Assembly (NCBI GenBank): GCA_030642995.1
Contig: DAOWMR010000018.1
Coordinates: 1 to 17,252, forward strand
Origin: Spirochaetales bacterium
GTDB taxonomy: Bacteria > Spirochaetota > Spirochaetia > DSM-27196 > SLST01
Reading direction: 5' to 3'
Length of the DNA stretch: 17,252 nucleotides
Part shown: in pieces, positions 1 through 7,377 of the stretch
Position numbering within the stretch: position 1 is the stretch's first letter
Layout of the letters: the number at the start of each line of letters is the position of its first letter
Translations under genes and position numbers: made by a program
The notes under the pieces: generated by a model
The model's input: only the letters and a program-made list of their open reading frames with translations
Told to the model about the DNA's origin: nothing
Databases searched by the model: none

Positions 1-318
1 GCCGGCCAGATAGGCGCCGCTCTGGGCCAGAATGGTGTTGCCGATCATATCAAAACCGATGATATCCCCCGGTGTGGGAGGCGCAAGAACAACCTCTCCG
101 GCTCCGCCGGATGCAGTGAACCGTGTAGCAAACAATCCTTCCCCTCCCACGGCAGCCTTCAGCATCCCCCCGAGTCCTTTGCCCTGCTTCTTTGACTGAA
201 TTTCTACGCCCGGGCTCATGGACACCATGGCTCCTGCCTCCCCCTTGAACGATTCTCCAGCCTGAAGTTGCACGGTCAGACTGGTGAAAACCGGCGCATG
301 CTCAATCTTGAAATCCAT
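1..318 (-). CDS. AIM24 / TIGR00266 family protein, 3' end outside window
   Basis: Only the first 106 codons are in the window, and the reading frame is open to the left edge. The protein begins MDFKIEHAPVFTSLTVQL, followed by GEAGAMVSMSPGVEIQSK near residues 26-43. A glycine-rich GLGGMLKAAVGGEGLF follows, then a stretch ending in GDIIGFDM. This pattern of an acidic 'GEAGAMVSM' followed by a 'GEGLF' turn is typical of the TIGR00266/AIM24 family, a double-stranded beta-helix fold of unknown biochemical function related to mitochondrial AIM24. No signal peptide is visible, so it is probably cytoplasmic. The ATG at 318-316 is preceded by a strong AGGAGG ribosome site (minus strand, about 326-321). 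It is divergent from mtnP, with 197 bases between the two starts. The family call is firm; the function is unknown. Confidence 0.85.
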   Translation of the reverse strand, partial: MDFKIEHAPVFTSLTVQLQAGESFKGEAGAMVSMSPGVEIQSKKQGKGLGGMLKAAVGGEGLFATRFTASGGAGEVVLAPPTPGDIIGFDMIGNTILAQSGAYLAG

Positions 319-337
319 AGTCGCCTCCTGTTATCGG

Positions 338-369
338 TTGTGACGCGCGCACAAGGCCGGGAGTCACAA
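338..369. promoter_or_regulatory. Inverted repeat in the AIM24 gene / mtnP divergent intergenic region
   Basis: TTGTGAC at 338-344 has an exact inverted copy, GTCACAA, at 363-369. A second shorter inverted copy, CACAA, lies at 350-354 around an alternating CGCGCG. It sits between two divergent genes, where operators or promoters are expected. A TATAC at 376-380 could be part of a -10 box, but I see no good -35. The site could be a protein-binding site or a small hairpin; the function is inferred from position only. The rest of 319-515 shows nothing I can name. Confidence 0.25.
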
Positions 370-515
370 AAGAACTATACACCCAAGTCGGCCGGCAACG
401 GAGAGAAAAGATCAAGTATCCTGCGATGGAGCAACGCTCGCGTGAGTGCAATGTTGTCCCCATGACTGCACCCATCTATACTGATGAGAACGAGCTCAGA
501 CGAAAGGAGTGCACG

Positions 516-1268
516 ATGGCCGTGGTGGGCGTTATCGGCGGCAGTGGATTGGATGACCCTGATATTCTCAAGACCCCCAATGACGTGGATGTGCAGACTC
601 CCTTCGGACGGCCTTCCTCCCCGTTGCGAGAGGGCACGATATCGGGCACAAAGGTGTACCTGCTGGCTCGCCACGGACGTGAGCACACAATTCCTCCCAC
701 CCAGGTCAACTACCGGGCCAACGTGTTTGCGCTGAAAGATGTCGGCTGCTCACACATCATCGCGACGACCGCGGTGGGGTCGCTCCGGGAGGAGATCGGC
801 CGCGGAGATCTGGCGGTTCCAGATCAATTCATTGATTTCACGCGGCACAGAAAGGTGAGCTTCTACGAGTCGTTTGAGCCGGGCGAAATGAAGCACACGC
901 CCATGGCCGACCCCTTTTCGGCGGAGCTCCGCCGGCTGTTCGTTGAAACGTGCGCGCAACTCGGACTCTCCTGTCATGAAAACGCCACCGTGATAACCAT
1001 AGAGGGCCCGCGGTTCTCAACGAGGGCCGAGTCCCGTATGTTCCGCGGTTGGGGTGCCGACCTGATCAACATGTCCATCGCCCCAGAATGTATCCTCGCA
1101 AACGAAGCGGGGATTCCCTACGCGACCATCGCAATGTCTACCGACTATGACAGCTGGAAAGACGACGAGGAGCCGGTGACCTGGGAGGCGGTCCTGGAGA
1201 CCTTCCTGGGCAATTCGGAGAAGGTGAAGAGTATTCTCGTCTCTCTCATTCCAAAGATCCGGGGTTAG
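516..1268 (+). CDS. mtnP: S-methyl-5'-thioadenosine phosphorylase
   Basis: Cleaves methylthioadenosine (MTA) with phosphate to adenine and 5-methylthioribose-1-phosphate, the first step of MTA salvage, in the cytoplasm. The 250-residue protein has the nucleoside phosphorylase fold: GVIGGSGL near residues 5-12 and the phosphate-binding RHGREHTIPP near 52-61. It also has TAVGSLREE near 85-93, EGPRFSTRAES at 163-173 and NMSIAPE near 185-191. STDYDSW at 208-214 supplies the Asp pair (D210, D212) that in MTA phosphorylases reads the adenine ring; guanine/hypoxanthine-specific PNPs carry Asn there. The frame is open further upstream (in-frame ATGs at 426 and 462). I chose the ATG at 516 because AAAGGAG lies 6 bases before it and homology starts there. 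mtnA follows 10 bases after the stop, so the product is passed to the next enzyme. The call is secure. Confidence 0.95.
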   Translation: MAVVGVIGGSGLDDPDILKTPNDVDVQTPFGRPSSPLREGTISGTKVYLLARHGREHTIPPTQVNYRANVFALKDVGCSHIIATTAVGSLREEIGRGDLAVPDQFIDFTRHRKVSFYESFEPGEMKHTPMADPFSAELRRLFVETCAQLGLSCHENATVITIEGPRFSTRAESRMFRGWGADLINMSIAPECILANEAGIPYATIAMSTDYDSWKDDEEPVTWEAVLETFLGNSEKVKSILVSLIPKIRG

Positions 1269-1278
1269 CGTCGGCGAT

Positions 1279-2307
1279 ATGAGAATACAAGGAAAACAGT
1301 ACAAAACCGTCTGGTTCGAGAACGATGCCCTCTGCCTGATAAACCAGCCCCTGCTTCCCCATCGCTTCGAGATCGCGCGTTACACCGACTACCGGGAGGT
1401 GGCCACTGCGATCCGGACCATGGTGGTCCGCGGTGCCCCGGCAATCGGCGCTGCCGGTGCATTTGGCATGGCGCTCGCGGCGCGTCAGGGTGTCGATCTT
1501 GATGAAGCTGCCCAGGCGCTCGGCAGCACACGGCCGACGGCGCAGGACCTGTTCTACGGAATTGAGACGGTGCGTGGTGCAGCCTCTGGAGCGACCGCTG
1601 CTTCCGCCTCGGGAATCGCGCTGGACGCGGCGCGAGAAGTGGCGGATCACTACGAGAAGGCGTGTGAGGCCATCGGGGAGCTTGGTGCCGATCTCATTGT
1701 CGAAGGCGCGCGGCTCTCCACCCATTGCAACGCCGGGTGGCTTGCCACCGTCGATTGGGGCACTGCAACCGCGCCGATGTACAAGGCTCACCGCCAGGGT
1801 CGGGGCTTTTTCGTCTTTGTGGACGAAACCCGACCGCGTTGTCAGGGAAGTCGTCTCACGGCGTTCGAACTTGGCGAAGAGGGCATCGACCACGCGGTAA
1901 TTACGGACAACGCCACCGGTTTCTTCATGGCGAGGGGCGAGATCGACATGGTCATTGTCGGCGCCGACCGGATCGCCGCAAACGGGGACATAGCAAACAA
2001 GATTGGGACCTACTCAAGCGCCGTCGTCTCTCATGAAAACGGAATCCCATTCTACGTGGCCGCACCCACGGCAACCATCGATTCCGAGTGCGCATCCGGC
2101 GACGCAATTCCCATTGAAGAGCGCCCCGGTGAAGAGGTCTCGGGTATGTTCGGGTGGGATGAGGAGGGAGATCGCGCAGCGAGTGTGCGGATCGCGCCAA
2201 AGTCCAGCCCAATCCGCAATCCAGCCTTTGACGTCACGCCGGCGCGGTATGTCACGGCAATCATCACCGAAAAGGGTATCCTCAAGCCGGAGCAGATGTC
2301 TGCGTGA
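1279..2307 (+). CDS. mtnA: S-methyl-5-thioribose-1-phosphate isomerase
   Basis: Isomerises the aldose 5-methylthioribose-1-phosphate to the ketose methylthioribulose-1-phosphate, directly after MtnP. The 342-residue length is normal for the eIF-2B alpha/beta/delta-like MtnA family. Visible motifs are RGAPAIGAAGA at 51-61, STHCNAG at 147-153 with the catalytic Cys150, and GADRIAANGD at 228-237 with the catalytic Asp230. They are followed by KIGTYSSA near 241-248, PFYVAAPTATID near 257-268 and NPAFDVTPARYVTAIITEKGI near the C-terminus. The ribosome site before the ATG is weak, as expected for a gene 10 bases downstream of another. The later salvage genes (dehydratase, enolase-phosphatase, dioxygenase, or a shunt aldolase) are not in the window. 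The way MTRu-1-P is used is therefore unknown here. Confidence 0.96.
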   Translation: MRIQGKQYKTVWFENDALCLINQPLLPHRFEIARYTDYREVATAIRTMVVRGAPAIGAAGAFGMALAARQGVDLDEAAQALGSTRPTAQDLFYGIETVRGAASGATAASASGIALDAAREVADHYEKACEAIGELGADLIVEGARLSTHCNAGWLATVDWGTATAPMYKAHRQGRGFFVFVDETRPRCQGSRLTAFELGEEGIDHAVITDNATGFFMARGEIDMVIVGADRIAANGDIANKIGTYSSAVVSHENGIPFYVAAPTATIDSECASGDAIPIEERPGEEVSGMFGWDEEGDRAASVRIAPKSSPIRNPAFDVTPARYVTAIITEKGILKPEQMSA

Positions 2308-2313
2308 TAAAAG

Positions 2314-2520
2314 ATGAAGATTGAATTCCAACCGATTGGCCTGATCCATACACCGTTTGACGAACCCGAAGGCATGCAGATCCAACCCGTGGGCGCCGTC
2401 GGTGTGAAGGGCAGTGTTGAGGTGTTCGAGGATTATCAATCAGGACTGAAGAATCTCGACGGCACTCCGTTTCTGGACATCAAGCCCTATGTGCCCGAAT
2501 TCGATGCGCTGGCTGCATGA
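2314..2520 (+). pseudogene. trmO: TrmO (TsaA) tRNA methyltransferase, internally deleted remnant
   Basis: TrmO methylates N6 of threonylcarbamoyladenosine-37 in tRNA-Thr, using SAM. Here only 68 residues remain. The first ~50 match the N-terminus of the family (FQPIGLIHTPFDEP near 5-18, then GSVEVFEDYQSGLKNLDG near 33-50). The rest matches the end of the catalytic domain (DGTPFLDIKPYVPEFD near 49-64). The usual middle of roughly 70 residues is missing: the FSHI segment, the RPP/VGVFATRSPHRPNPIG active-site block and the beta strands between. The two halves are joined exactly at a Leu-Asp-Gly that occurs in both parent regions, and the frame is kept. It starts 6 bases after mtnA with no clear ribosome site. 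It cannot be an active TrmO. Alternatives are an assembly error or a repurposed mini-protein. Confidence 0.8.
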
Positions 2521-2551
2521 GATGCCTTAGAATGGAAGGAAGGGAAATCAC

Positions 2552-3676
2552 GTGAAGGAGTCCAACGAGAAAACAGTCCTGCAGAAAATCCTTGATGCTG
2601 CGGGTGTTCAGATTGATGGGACGAGACCCTGGGATATCCAGATACGTAATCCCGGTTTCTATGGGAGGGTCCTGTCAGGAGCTTCTCTTGGTCTCGGCGA
2701 AAGCTACATGGACGGCTGGTGGGATTGTGAAGCCCTTGATCAATTCTTTGAAAGGGTCCTGGAAGCGCGATTGGATGAGAAAGTGAAGATTAGTGCCCTC
2801 CTGTTTCTGTGGATCGTGCTCAAGGCAAAGATCATAAATCTCCAGAACAGATCAAAGGCTACTGGAATTGGTAAGCGTCACTATGAACTCGGCAATAATC
2901 TCTTCTCTGCTATGCTGGACCGCGGGTTGAACTATTCCTGTGGTTATTGGAAAAGAGCGAAAACGCTCGATGACGCACAAGAGGCCAAGTTGGACCTGAT
3001 TTGCCGCAAAATGGGACTCACGTCGGGCATGAAGGTCCTGGATATCGGGTGTGGCTGGGGTGGCTTTGCCAAACACGCAGCCGAAAAGTACGGCGCCAGT
3101 GTATATGGCATTACGGTGTCTGAGGAACAGGTAGCTTTTGCACAGAAGTCCTGCGAAGGGCTTGACGTTACGATCGAACTGAAGGATTACCGGGAGCTAA
3201 GAGAGAAATTCGATCGCATTATTTCAATCGGCATGTTCGAACATGTGGGGTGCCGAAACTACAGGACTTTCATGAAGGTTGTCCATCGATGTCTGGAAGG
3301 AGACGGCCTCTCTCTGTTGCACACGATAGGTGGAAACATTTCGGTGAACTCAACAGATCCGTGGACCAACAAGTACATCTTTCCGAACTCAGTGCTACCG
3401 TCGGCAAAACAGATCACGTCGGCAGCTGAGGGATTGTTTGTACTTGAGGATTGGCACAGCTTCGGGCCATATTACGACAAGACCCTGATGGCCTGGTACG
3501 ACAATTTCACGGAAAACTGGAGCAAACTCAAAGATGCATATGGTGAGAGGTTCTACCGCATGTGGACCTACTATCTTCTTTCATCTGCGGCGGGTTTTCG
3601 GTCACGAAGGAATCAGTTGTGGCAAATCGTGTTCTCAAAGAAAGGGACAAAGGGAGGTTTCCGGTACAAGGAGTGA
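2552..3676 (+). CDS. cfa: Cyclopropane-fatty-acyl-phospholipid synthase
   Basis: Transfers a methylene group from SAM to the double bond of unsaturated acyl chains in membrane phospholipids. The 374 residues compare with 382 in E. coli Cfa. The SAM site is LDIGCGWGGFAKHAAEKYG at 163-181. The bicarbonate-binding residues known from the family are all visible: Cys130 in NYSCGYW, Glu230 in GMFEHVG, His257 and Ile259 in LLHTIG, and Tyr308 in FGPYYDKT. Also typical are YIFPNSVLPS near 275-284 and the C-terminal FRSRRNQLWQIVFSKKG. The cysteine of the E. coli YLNACAGAF segment (Cys354) is a serine here (YLLSSAAGF); published work indicates that cysteine is not essential. The start is GTG at 2552, behind a purine-rich GGAAGGAAGGGA. 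By eye the gene is less GC-rich than mtnP/mtnA. It ends 42 bases from the convergent sulfatase gene. Confidence 0.95.
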   Translation: MKESNEKTVLQKILDAAGVQIDGTRPWDIQIRNPGFYGRVLSGASLGLGESYMDGWWDCEALDQFFERVLEARLDEKVKISALLFLWIVLKAKIINLQNRSKATGIGKRHYELGNNLFSAMLDRGLNYSCGYWKRAKTLDDAQEAKLDLICRKMGLTSGMKVLDIGCGWGGFAKHAAEKYGASVYGITVSEEQVAFAQKSCEGLDVTIELKDYRELREKFDRIISIGMFEHVGCRNYRTFMKVVHRCLEGDGLSLLHTIGGNISVNSTDPWTNKYIFPNSVLPSAKQITSAAEGLFVLEDWHSFGPYYDKTLMAWYDNFTENWSKLKDAYGERFYRMWTYYLLSSAAGFRSRRNQLWQIVFSKKGTKGGFRYKE

Positions 3677-3718
3677 TTCCTCGTCTGATTTGTACGCCCC
3701 GACGTGACCGCTTCCCTC

Positions 3719-5080
3719 CTACCCAAACTCGGTGAGATCGTACTCAGCCATGTAGTAGGGGTGTGCGGGGTCATAGTGAGTCAGGGGCTGACCTTCGCTC
3801 ACCCGACCAATCGGTCGGCAGTTGCCTTCCTGACCGGTTGTCGCATCCCCAAGATCTGCGCGCGCTGTCTCGACCAGTTCCTTCAAACTCGAGAGGATAT
3901 CCGGTTCGGTAGCGGCGCGGTTGGTTGACTCGGCTATGTCCTCCCGAAGATTGTAGAGTTCAAGCACATCCTCGTTCTCTTTCCGGATGTGGAGTTTCCA
4001 GTCGCCGCTGCGTACGGCCTCCAGGATATTGCCCTGGTAGAAGAGGAAGTCGGTGCGAGGCGATACGTCGGTATCTCCGAGCAGAAGCGACGACACATCA
4101 ATTCCGTCGATGGTTCTATCCACCGGAACGGCGGCGCCGGTGACAGCGGCGAGTGTCGGCAACAGATCTATGGCACTGAGGATACCGTCGATTTTCCGGC
4201 CGGCAGGAACGGTGCCGGGCCACCGTGCGACGAATGGAACGCGCAGTCCGCCTTCCCACGTCGTAAACTTCCGGCCACGGAGAGGTCCGCACGAGCGGCC
4301 GAAGTCATTTCGGCTTCCGTTGTCGGAGGTGAACATCACGAGCGTATTTTCGTCAATTTCCAGGCGCGTGAGTTCGGACAGGAGTACTCCCATTGACCAG
4401 TCAATTGCCGCGACCGCAGCGCCGTACCGATCATTCTCACTCTCCTTGAGGAATCGGTCCTGGACATAGAGCGGGAGGTGGACGTACATGTGAGCGAGGT
4501 AGAGAAAGAAGGGCTTGTCCCGATTGCTTCGAACAAAAGAGAGCGCATCTTCGACATATCGTGCGGTGACCGTGGCTTGATCGAACTGTGCCTCAATCAC
4601 TTCTTCGTCCCGCAGTAACGGGAGGGGAGGCAGGTTACGGCCCCAGCCTTCGTTCACCTGTCGACCCATGTCGTTGCTGTACGGAATCCCGTAGTAGCCG
4701 TCAAAACCGTGACGGGTGGGGAGGAACGGCGGCTGATCACCGCAGTGCCACTTCCCGATGATCCGTGTGCTGTAACCTCGACCTTTGAGAATGTCCGCGA
4801 GCGTAATCTCGTCGGGATTGAGGCCGACGGGCCATCCCGGGAAGAGCACACCTCGGCCCTCGAAGTCCCCGAAGCCAATACGGCGCGGATAGCACCCGGT
4901 GAGCATTGCACCGCGGGAAGGGGAGCACACCGAGGAGGCCATGTAGAAGTCAGAGAAGATCGAGCCCTCGGCAGCCATACGATCAAGGTGCGGGGTCTTG
5001 TGTTGTGGATGACCCGTGCAGCCAAGGTCCCCCCAGCCCAGGTCGTCGCAGTTCATCAGTATGATGTTCGGGGTCTTCAC
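3719..5080 (-). CDS. Arylsulfatase-type sulfatase, cytoplasmic
   Basis: Predicted to hydrolyse a sulfate ester; the substrate is unknown. The 453-residue protein has the alkaline-phosphatase-superfamily sulfatase layout. Metal-binding Asp12-Asp13 lie in NCDDLGWGD. Cys52 in CSPSR (52-56) would be converted to formylglycine by FGE or a radical SAM maturase. GKWHCG at 109-114 provides Lys110 and His112, followed by His197, TSDNG at 251-255 (Asp253, Asn254) and Lys271. No signal peptide is present: it begins MKTPNIILMN, the first beta strand of the fold. This is unusual, since most bacterial sulfatases of this type are exported. It is the last gene of the six-gene operon. Its ATG overlaps the stop of the plsY-like gene by 4 bases (ATGA), implying translational coupling. 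A role in lipid or sulfolipid turnover is inferred from context only. Confidence 0.9.
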   Translation of the reverse strand: MKTPNIILMNCDDLGWGDLGCTGHPQHKTPHLDRMAAEGSIFSDFYMASSVCSPSRGAMLTGCYPRRIGFGDFEGRGVLFPGWPVGLNPDEITLADILKGRGYSTRIIGKWHCGDQPPFLPTRHGFDGYYGIPYSNDMGRQVNEGWGRNLPPLPLLRDEEVIEAQFDQATVTARYVEDALSFVRSNRDKPFFLYLAHMYVHLPLYVQDRFLKESENDRYGAAVAAIDWSMGVLLSELTRLEIDENTLVMFTSDNGSRNDFGRSCGPLRGRKFTTWEGGLRVPFVARWPGTVPAGRKIDGILSAIDLLPTLAAVTGAAVPVDRTIDGIDVSSLLLGDTDVSPRTDFLFYQGNILEAVRSGDWKLHIRKENEDVLELYNLREDIAESTNRAATEPDILSSLKELVETARADLGDATTGQEGNCRPIGRVSEGQPLTHYDPAHPYYMAEYDLTEFG

Positions 5081-5781
5081 TGCAGCCCTTCCTCCTCCTT
5101 CTTCTTCTCCTCATTGACCTCCTTGAGTTCGTTTCCACTCTCCTTCATTAACCTCAGGTTGAGAGCGAGGAGAGTCAGGGACATTGCAAAGACACCGGCA
5201 ACCATCCCCCAGTCATGCCCACCGATGGCAATATGTGCAAACAGCGGAACATCGACCCACAGAGTTGTAGCAAGGGTAATAAACGGGCAGAGAATCACAA
5301 ACATGATGGGCGTCCAACGTCCCAAGCGGTACTTCACCTTCTTGACCGCGATGAGAACAATCGATCCACCAATCAACATGGAGACGAGATACTCAACCGG
5401 AACAAAGAAGAGGGAAATACCCTGCATCGTGCCAATGCCGCCACCGCCTTTGAATCCATGGTAAAGGGGGAAGCGATGACCGAGAACCGCGACAATCCCG
5501 ATGCAGTAGAGAGTGAAGAACTCAAGCGACGTGTCTCCCTGAAGAACTGTCAATCGCGCAATCAGGACCGGTACGACGCCTTTGAGGGCGTCCAGGAAGC
5601 CCACGAGAACGCCCCAGAATTTGCCGACTTCACGTACCACGTTGGAGGTACCGGGATTCAGATTACCAATTTTCCGAATATCCTTGCCGGCAACGAGTCT
5701 GGTTACGATGATGGCGTAGTTCACTGAGCCTGACAAATATCCCAGTATCAGGAAACCAATGATCCCGATGATGAGTCTCAT
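5077..5781 (-). CDS. plsY: PlsY-family glycerol-3-phosphate acyltransferase, divergent
   Basis: PlsY moves an acyl chain from acyl phosphate to the sn-1 position of glycerol-3-phosphate in the inner membrane. This 234-residue protein is hydrophobic, with about five to seven membrane segments, and has recognisable family motifs. These are GYLSGSVNYAIIVTRL near 14-29, KDIRKIGNLNPGTSNVVREVG at 33-53, LDALKG at 63-68 and GHRFPLYHGFKGGGGIGT at 101-118. It departs from the canonical sequences. GSGNIGATN is GNLNPGTSN here, KGGKGVAT has Gly for the second Lys, and no clear HRxNI motif is seen near the end. It ends in a highly charged Glu/Lys tail of about 20 residues. It starts 3 bases after fakA stops, with GGAG 6 bases before the ATG. 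FakA makes the acyl phosphate this family uses, so the context supports the call. Its exact acceptor could differ. Confidence 0.8.
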   Translation of the reverse strand: MRLIIGIIGFLILGYLSGSVNYAIIVTRLVAGKDIRKIGNLNPGTSNVVREVGKFWGVLVGFLDALKGVVPVLIARLTVLQGDTSLEFFTLYCIGIVAVLGHRFPLYHGFKGGGGIGTMQGISLFFVPVEYLVSMLIGGSIVLIAVKKVKYRLGRWTPIMFVILCPFITLATTLWVDVPLFAHIAIGGHDWGMVAGVFAMSLTLLALNLRLMKESGNELKEVNEEKKKEEEGLQ

Positions 5782-5784
5782 TCG

Positions 5785-7377
5785 TTACTCCATTGACATG
5801 ATCAAATATTCCCGGCGCTGCCCACCAAAGAGACACTCAACTTCCATACCCGGATAATCCTTCTGCAGCTGTTCTCGAAGACTGTGTGCCGTTCGTTCGG
5901 CTTCCGACGTGCCGTAGTACAGGCAGGTGTTCGTTCGGTTTTCCGGCTGCAGTTTTTGCATTCCCTCCAGCGCAGCGTCCCGGGGATCTGACTTCACAGC
6001 CAGAATATGACCGGAACGCACACAGAAATAATCGTCTTTCTGAATCTCTGTTTCGTCGAACACCATGTCCGAAATACTGCGGTACAGAAAGAAACCATCG
6101 GCCATGTCCATACAGTCGTTCATGTTCACAACATTGTCTTGCATGGAGTCATTCGCACTGTAGCCGTACAATGCGGTTAGACCCTGAATGACATTCTCAG
6201 TCGGCAGAATAGAGATATTCTTCTCTGTCCGGTCCCGGGCAAGCATGACGGCGGGAAGGATGTTCTTGTTGTTCGGCAGGATTATGATGTTTCTGGTTTC
6301 CTCTGCTTCAATGGCCTCCAGCACCACAGCCGTCGCCGGGAGTTCAGTAGAATAGAGAATAGAGTTCTCAACCCCCAGTGAAGCGAGAATTTCCTGGAAT
6401 CCCGGTCCCGGCACAAATGCCAATACCGTATTGGCCGATTCCGGATCCTCCTCTTTCGCAAAGAGGCTCATCTGTTCCTGCATATCTTCAATCTTGGTGT
6501 GTTCGATTGTCCCAAGGGTCTTCAGATAATTCACCACGTGATCAGGGTCATCAGTGTGCAGATGAACCTTCAGAAGCGCCTCTTCCTGAACGAGGGCGAT
6601 GCTGCTTCCATTTGACTTCAGGAAATCGTGTAGATCAGGAGATGGAGCACCGTCGGGGCGGAGAAGGACCTCGGTACAATACCGGTGCATCTGTTCTGAG
6701 TCTTCCATATCTGCAATCACGGAAGGATCTGGTTTGAACCGGTAGGTGGTCTCATCTTCCCGCTCCACACCTTGATCTATCAGGCCGCGATGAAATCCTT
6801 CCATCAGGAAGATGAATCCGAGGGCCCCCGAATCAACCACCCCGGCCTTCGCCAGGATTTTCAGCTGAAGGGGAGTTTCAAACAACGATTGCTTGGCGGC
6901 TTCCAGGCCGGCGCCCAGACATGTACGGATATCCGCGCATTCCGCCTGTCTCAAGGCCTGCGTCATGGCGGCGATAATGGTGATCATTGTGCCTTCAACA
7001 GGGGAGAAGAGGGATGTATTCACACGATAGGAACCATTGGCAAAAGCATCTGAGAGGTGCTGATGACTGATAACATTGGTCCGACTGGTCACCTCAAAGA
7101 AACCATGGAAGAACCTCGCCAGGATAAAACCGGAATTTCCGCGGCTCTGACGGGTCATGGATTCACCCATAGAATCCGCAACGTCCCGAATGGATTCAGT
7201 TTCCTCCAGATTCTGAATGCCGGCCTGATAGGTAGCCAACATGTTGGTTCCCGTATCGCCATCAGGCACGGGAAATACGTTCAGATTGTCCAGAATCCGA
7301 TAATTCTCCCGCAGATACTCACCAGCCACGAGGAGCCCAATTTTCAGATCGGCAGCGGTGAGTCCGGTTTCAGGCAT
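5785..7377 (-). CDS. fakA: Fatty acid kinase catalytic subunit FakA (DhaL/DAK2 domain)
   Basis: Phosphorylates a fatty acid held by FakB to give acyl phosphate, using ATP. The 530 residues compare with about 548 for S. aureus FakA. The N-terminal DhaL-type ATP domain has NVFPVPDGDTGTNM at 33-46, with Mg-binding Asp39 and Asp41, and RGNSGFILARFFHG at 79-92. The middle domain is seen around the LPNNKNI and EKNISILPTENVIQGLTALY segments (roughly residues 350-410). The C-terminal FakB-docking domain ends in CLFGGQRREYLIMSME, matching the family's GGQ...Y..S.E ending. No signal peptide or membrane segment is visible. The start ATG lies inside the end of fakB (8-base overlap ATGCCTGA), so the two subunits are probably made in a fixed ratio. 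The plsY-like gene, its expected downstream user, follows directly. Confidence 0.93.
   Translation of the reverse strand: MPETGLTAADLKIGLLVAGEYLRENYRILDNLNVFPVPDGDTGTNMLATYQAGIQNLEETESIRDVADSMGESMTRQSRGNSGFILARFFHGFFEVTSRTNVISHQHLSDAFANGSYRVNTSLFSPVEGTMITIIAAMTQALRQAECADIRTCLGAGLEAAKQSLFETPLQLKILAKAGVVDSGALGFIFLMEGFHRGLIDQGVEREDETTYRFKPDPSVIADMEDSEQMHRYCTEVLLRPDGAPSPDLHDFLKSNGSSIALVQEEALLKVHLHTDDPDHVVNYLKTLGTIEHTKIEDMQEQMSLFAKEEDPESANTVLAFVPGPGFQEILASLGVENSILYSTELPATAVVLEAIEAEETRNIIILPNNKNILPAVMLARDRTEKNISILPTENVIQGLTALYGYSANDSMQDNVVNMNDCMDMADGFFLYRSISDMVFDETEIQKDDYFCVRSGHILAVKSDPRDAALEGMQKLQPENRTNTCLYYGTSEAERTAHSLREQLQKDYPGMEVECLFGGQRREYLIMSME

Noticed and set aside
319..515. SAM-type riboswitch upstream of mtnP
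   Set aside because: The position would fit, but I could not find the conserved core of SAM-I, SAM-II or SAH riboswitches, and no clear terminator or ribosome-site sequestering helix.
1246..1893. A 215-codon open frame on the minus strand over mtnA
   Set aside because: mtnA has intact catalytic motifs on the plus strand; the antisense frame matches no family and is explained by GC-rich codon bias.
3677..3718. Shared terminator between the convergent cfa and sulfatase genes
   Set aside because: The 42 bases contain no GC-rich hairpin followed by a T run on either strand.
4709..5464. A 251-codon open frame on the plus strand opposite the sulfatase and plsY-like genes
   Set aside because: It lies antisense to two genes with clear family motifs, has no ribosome site, and shows a low-complexity Ser/Phe/Leu stretch that is just the reverse of the Glu/Lys tail of the plsY-like gene.
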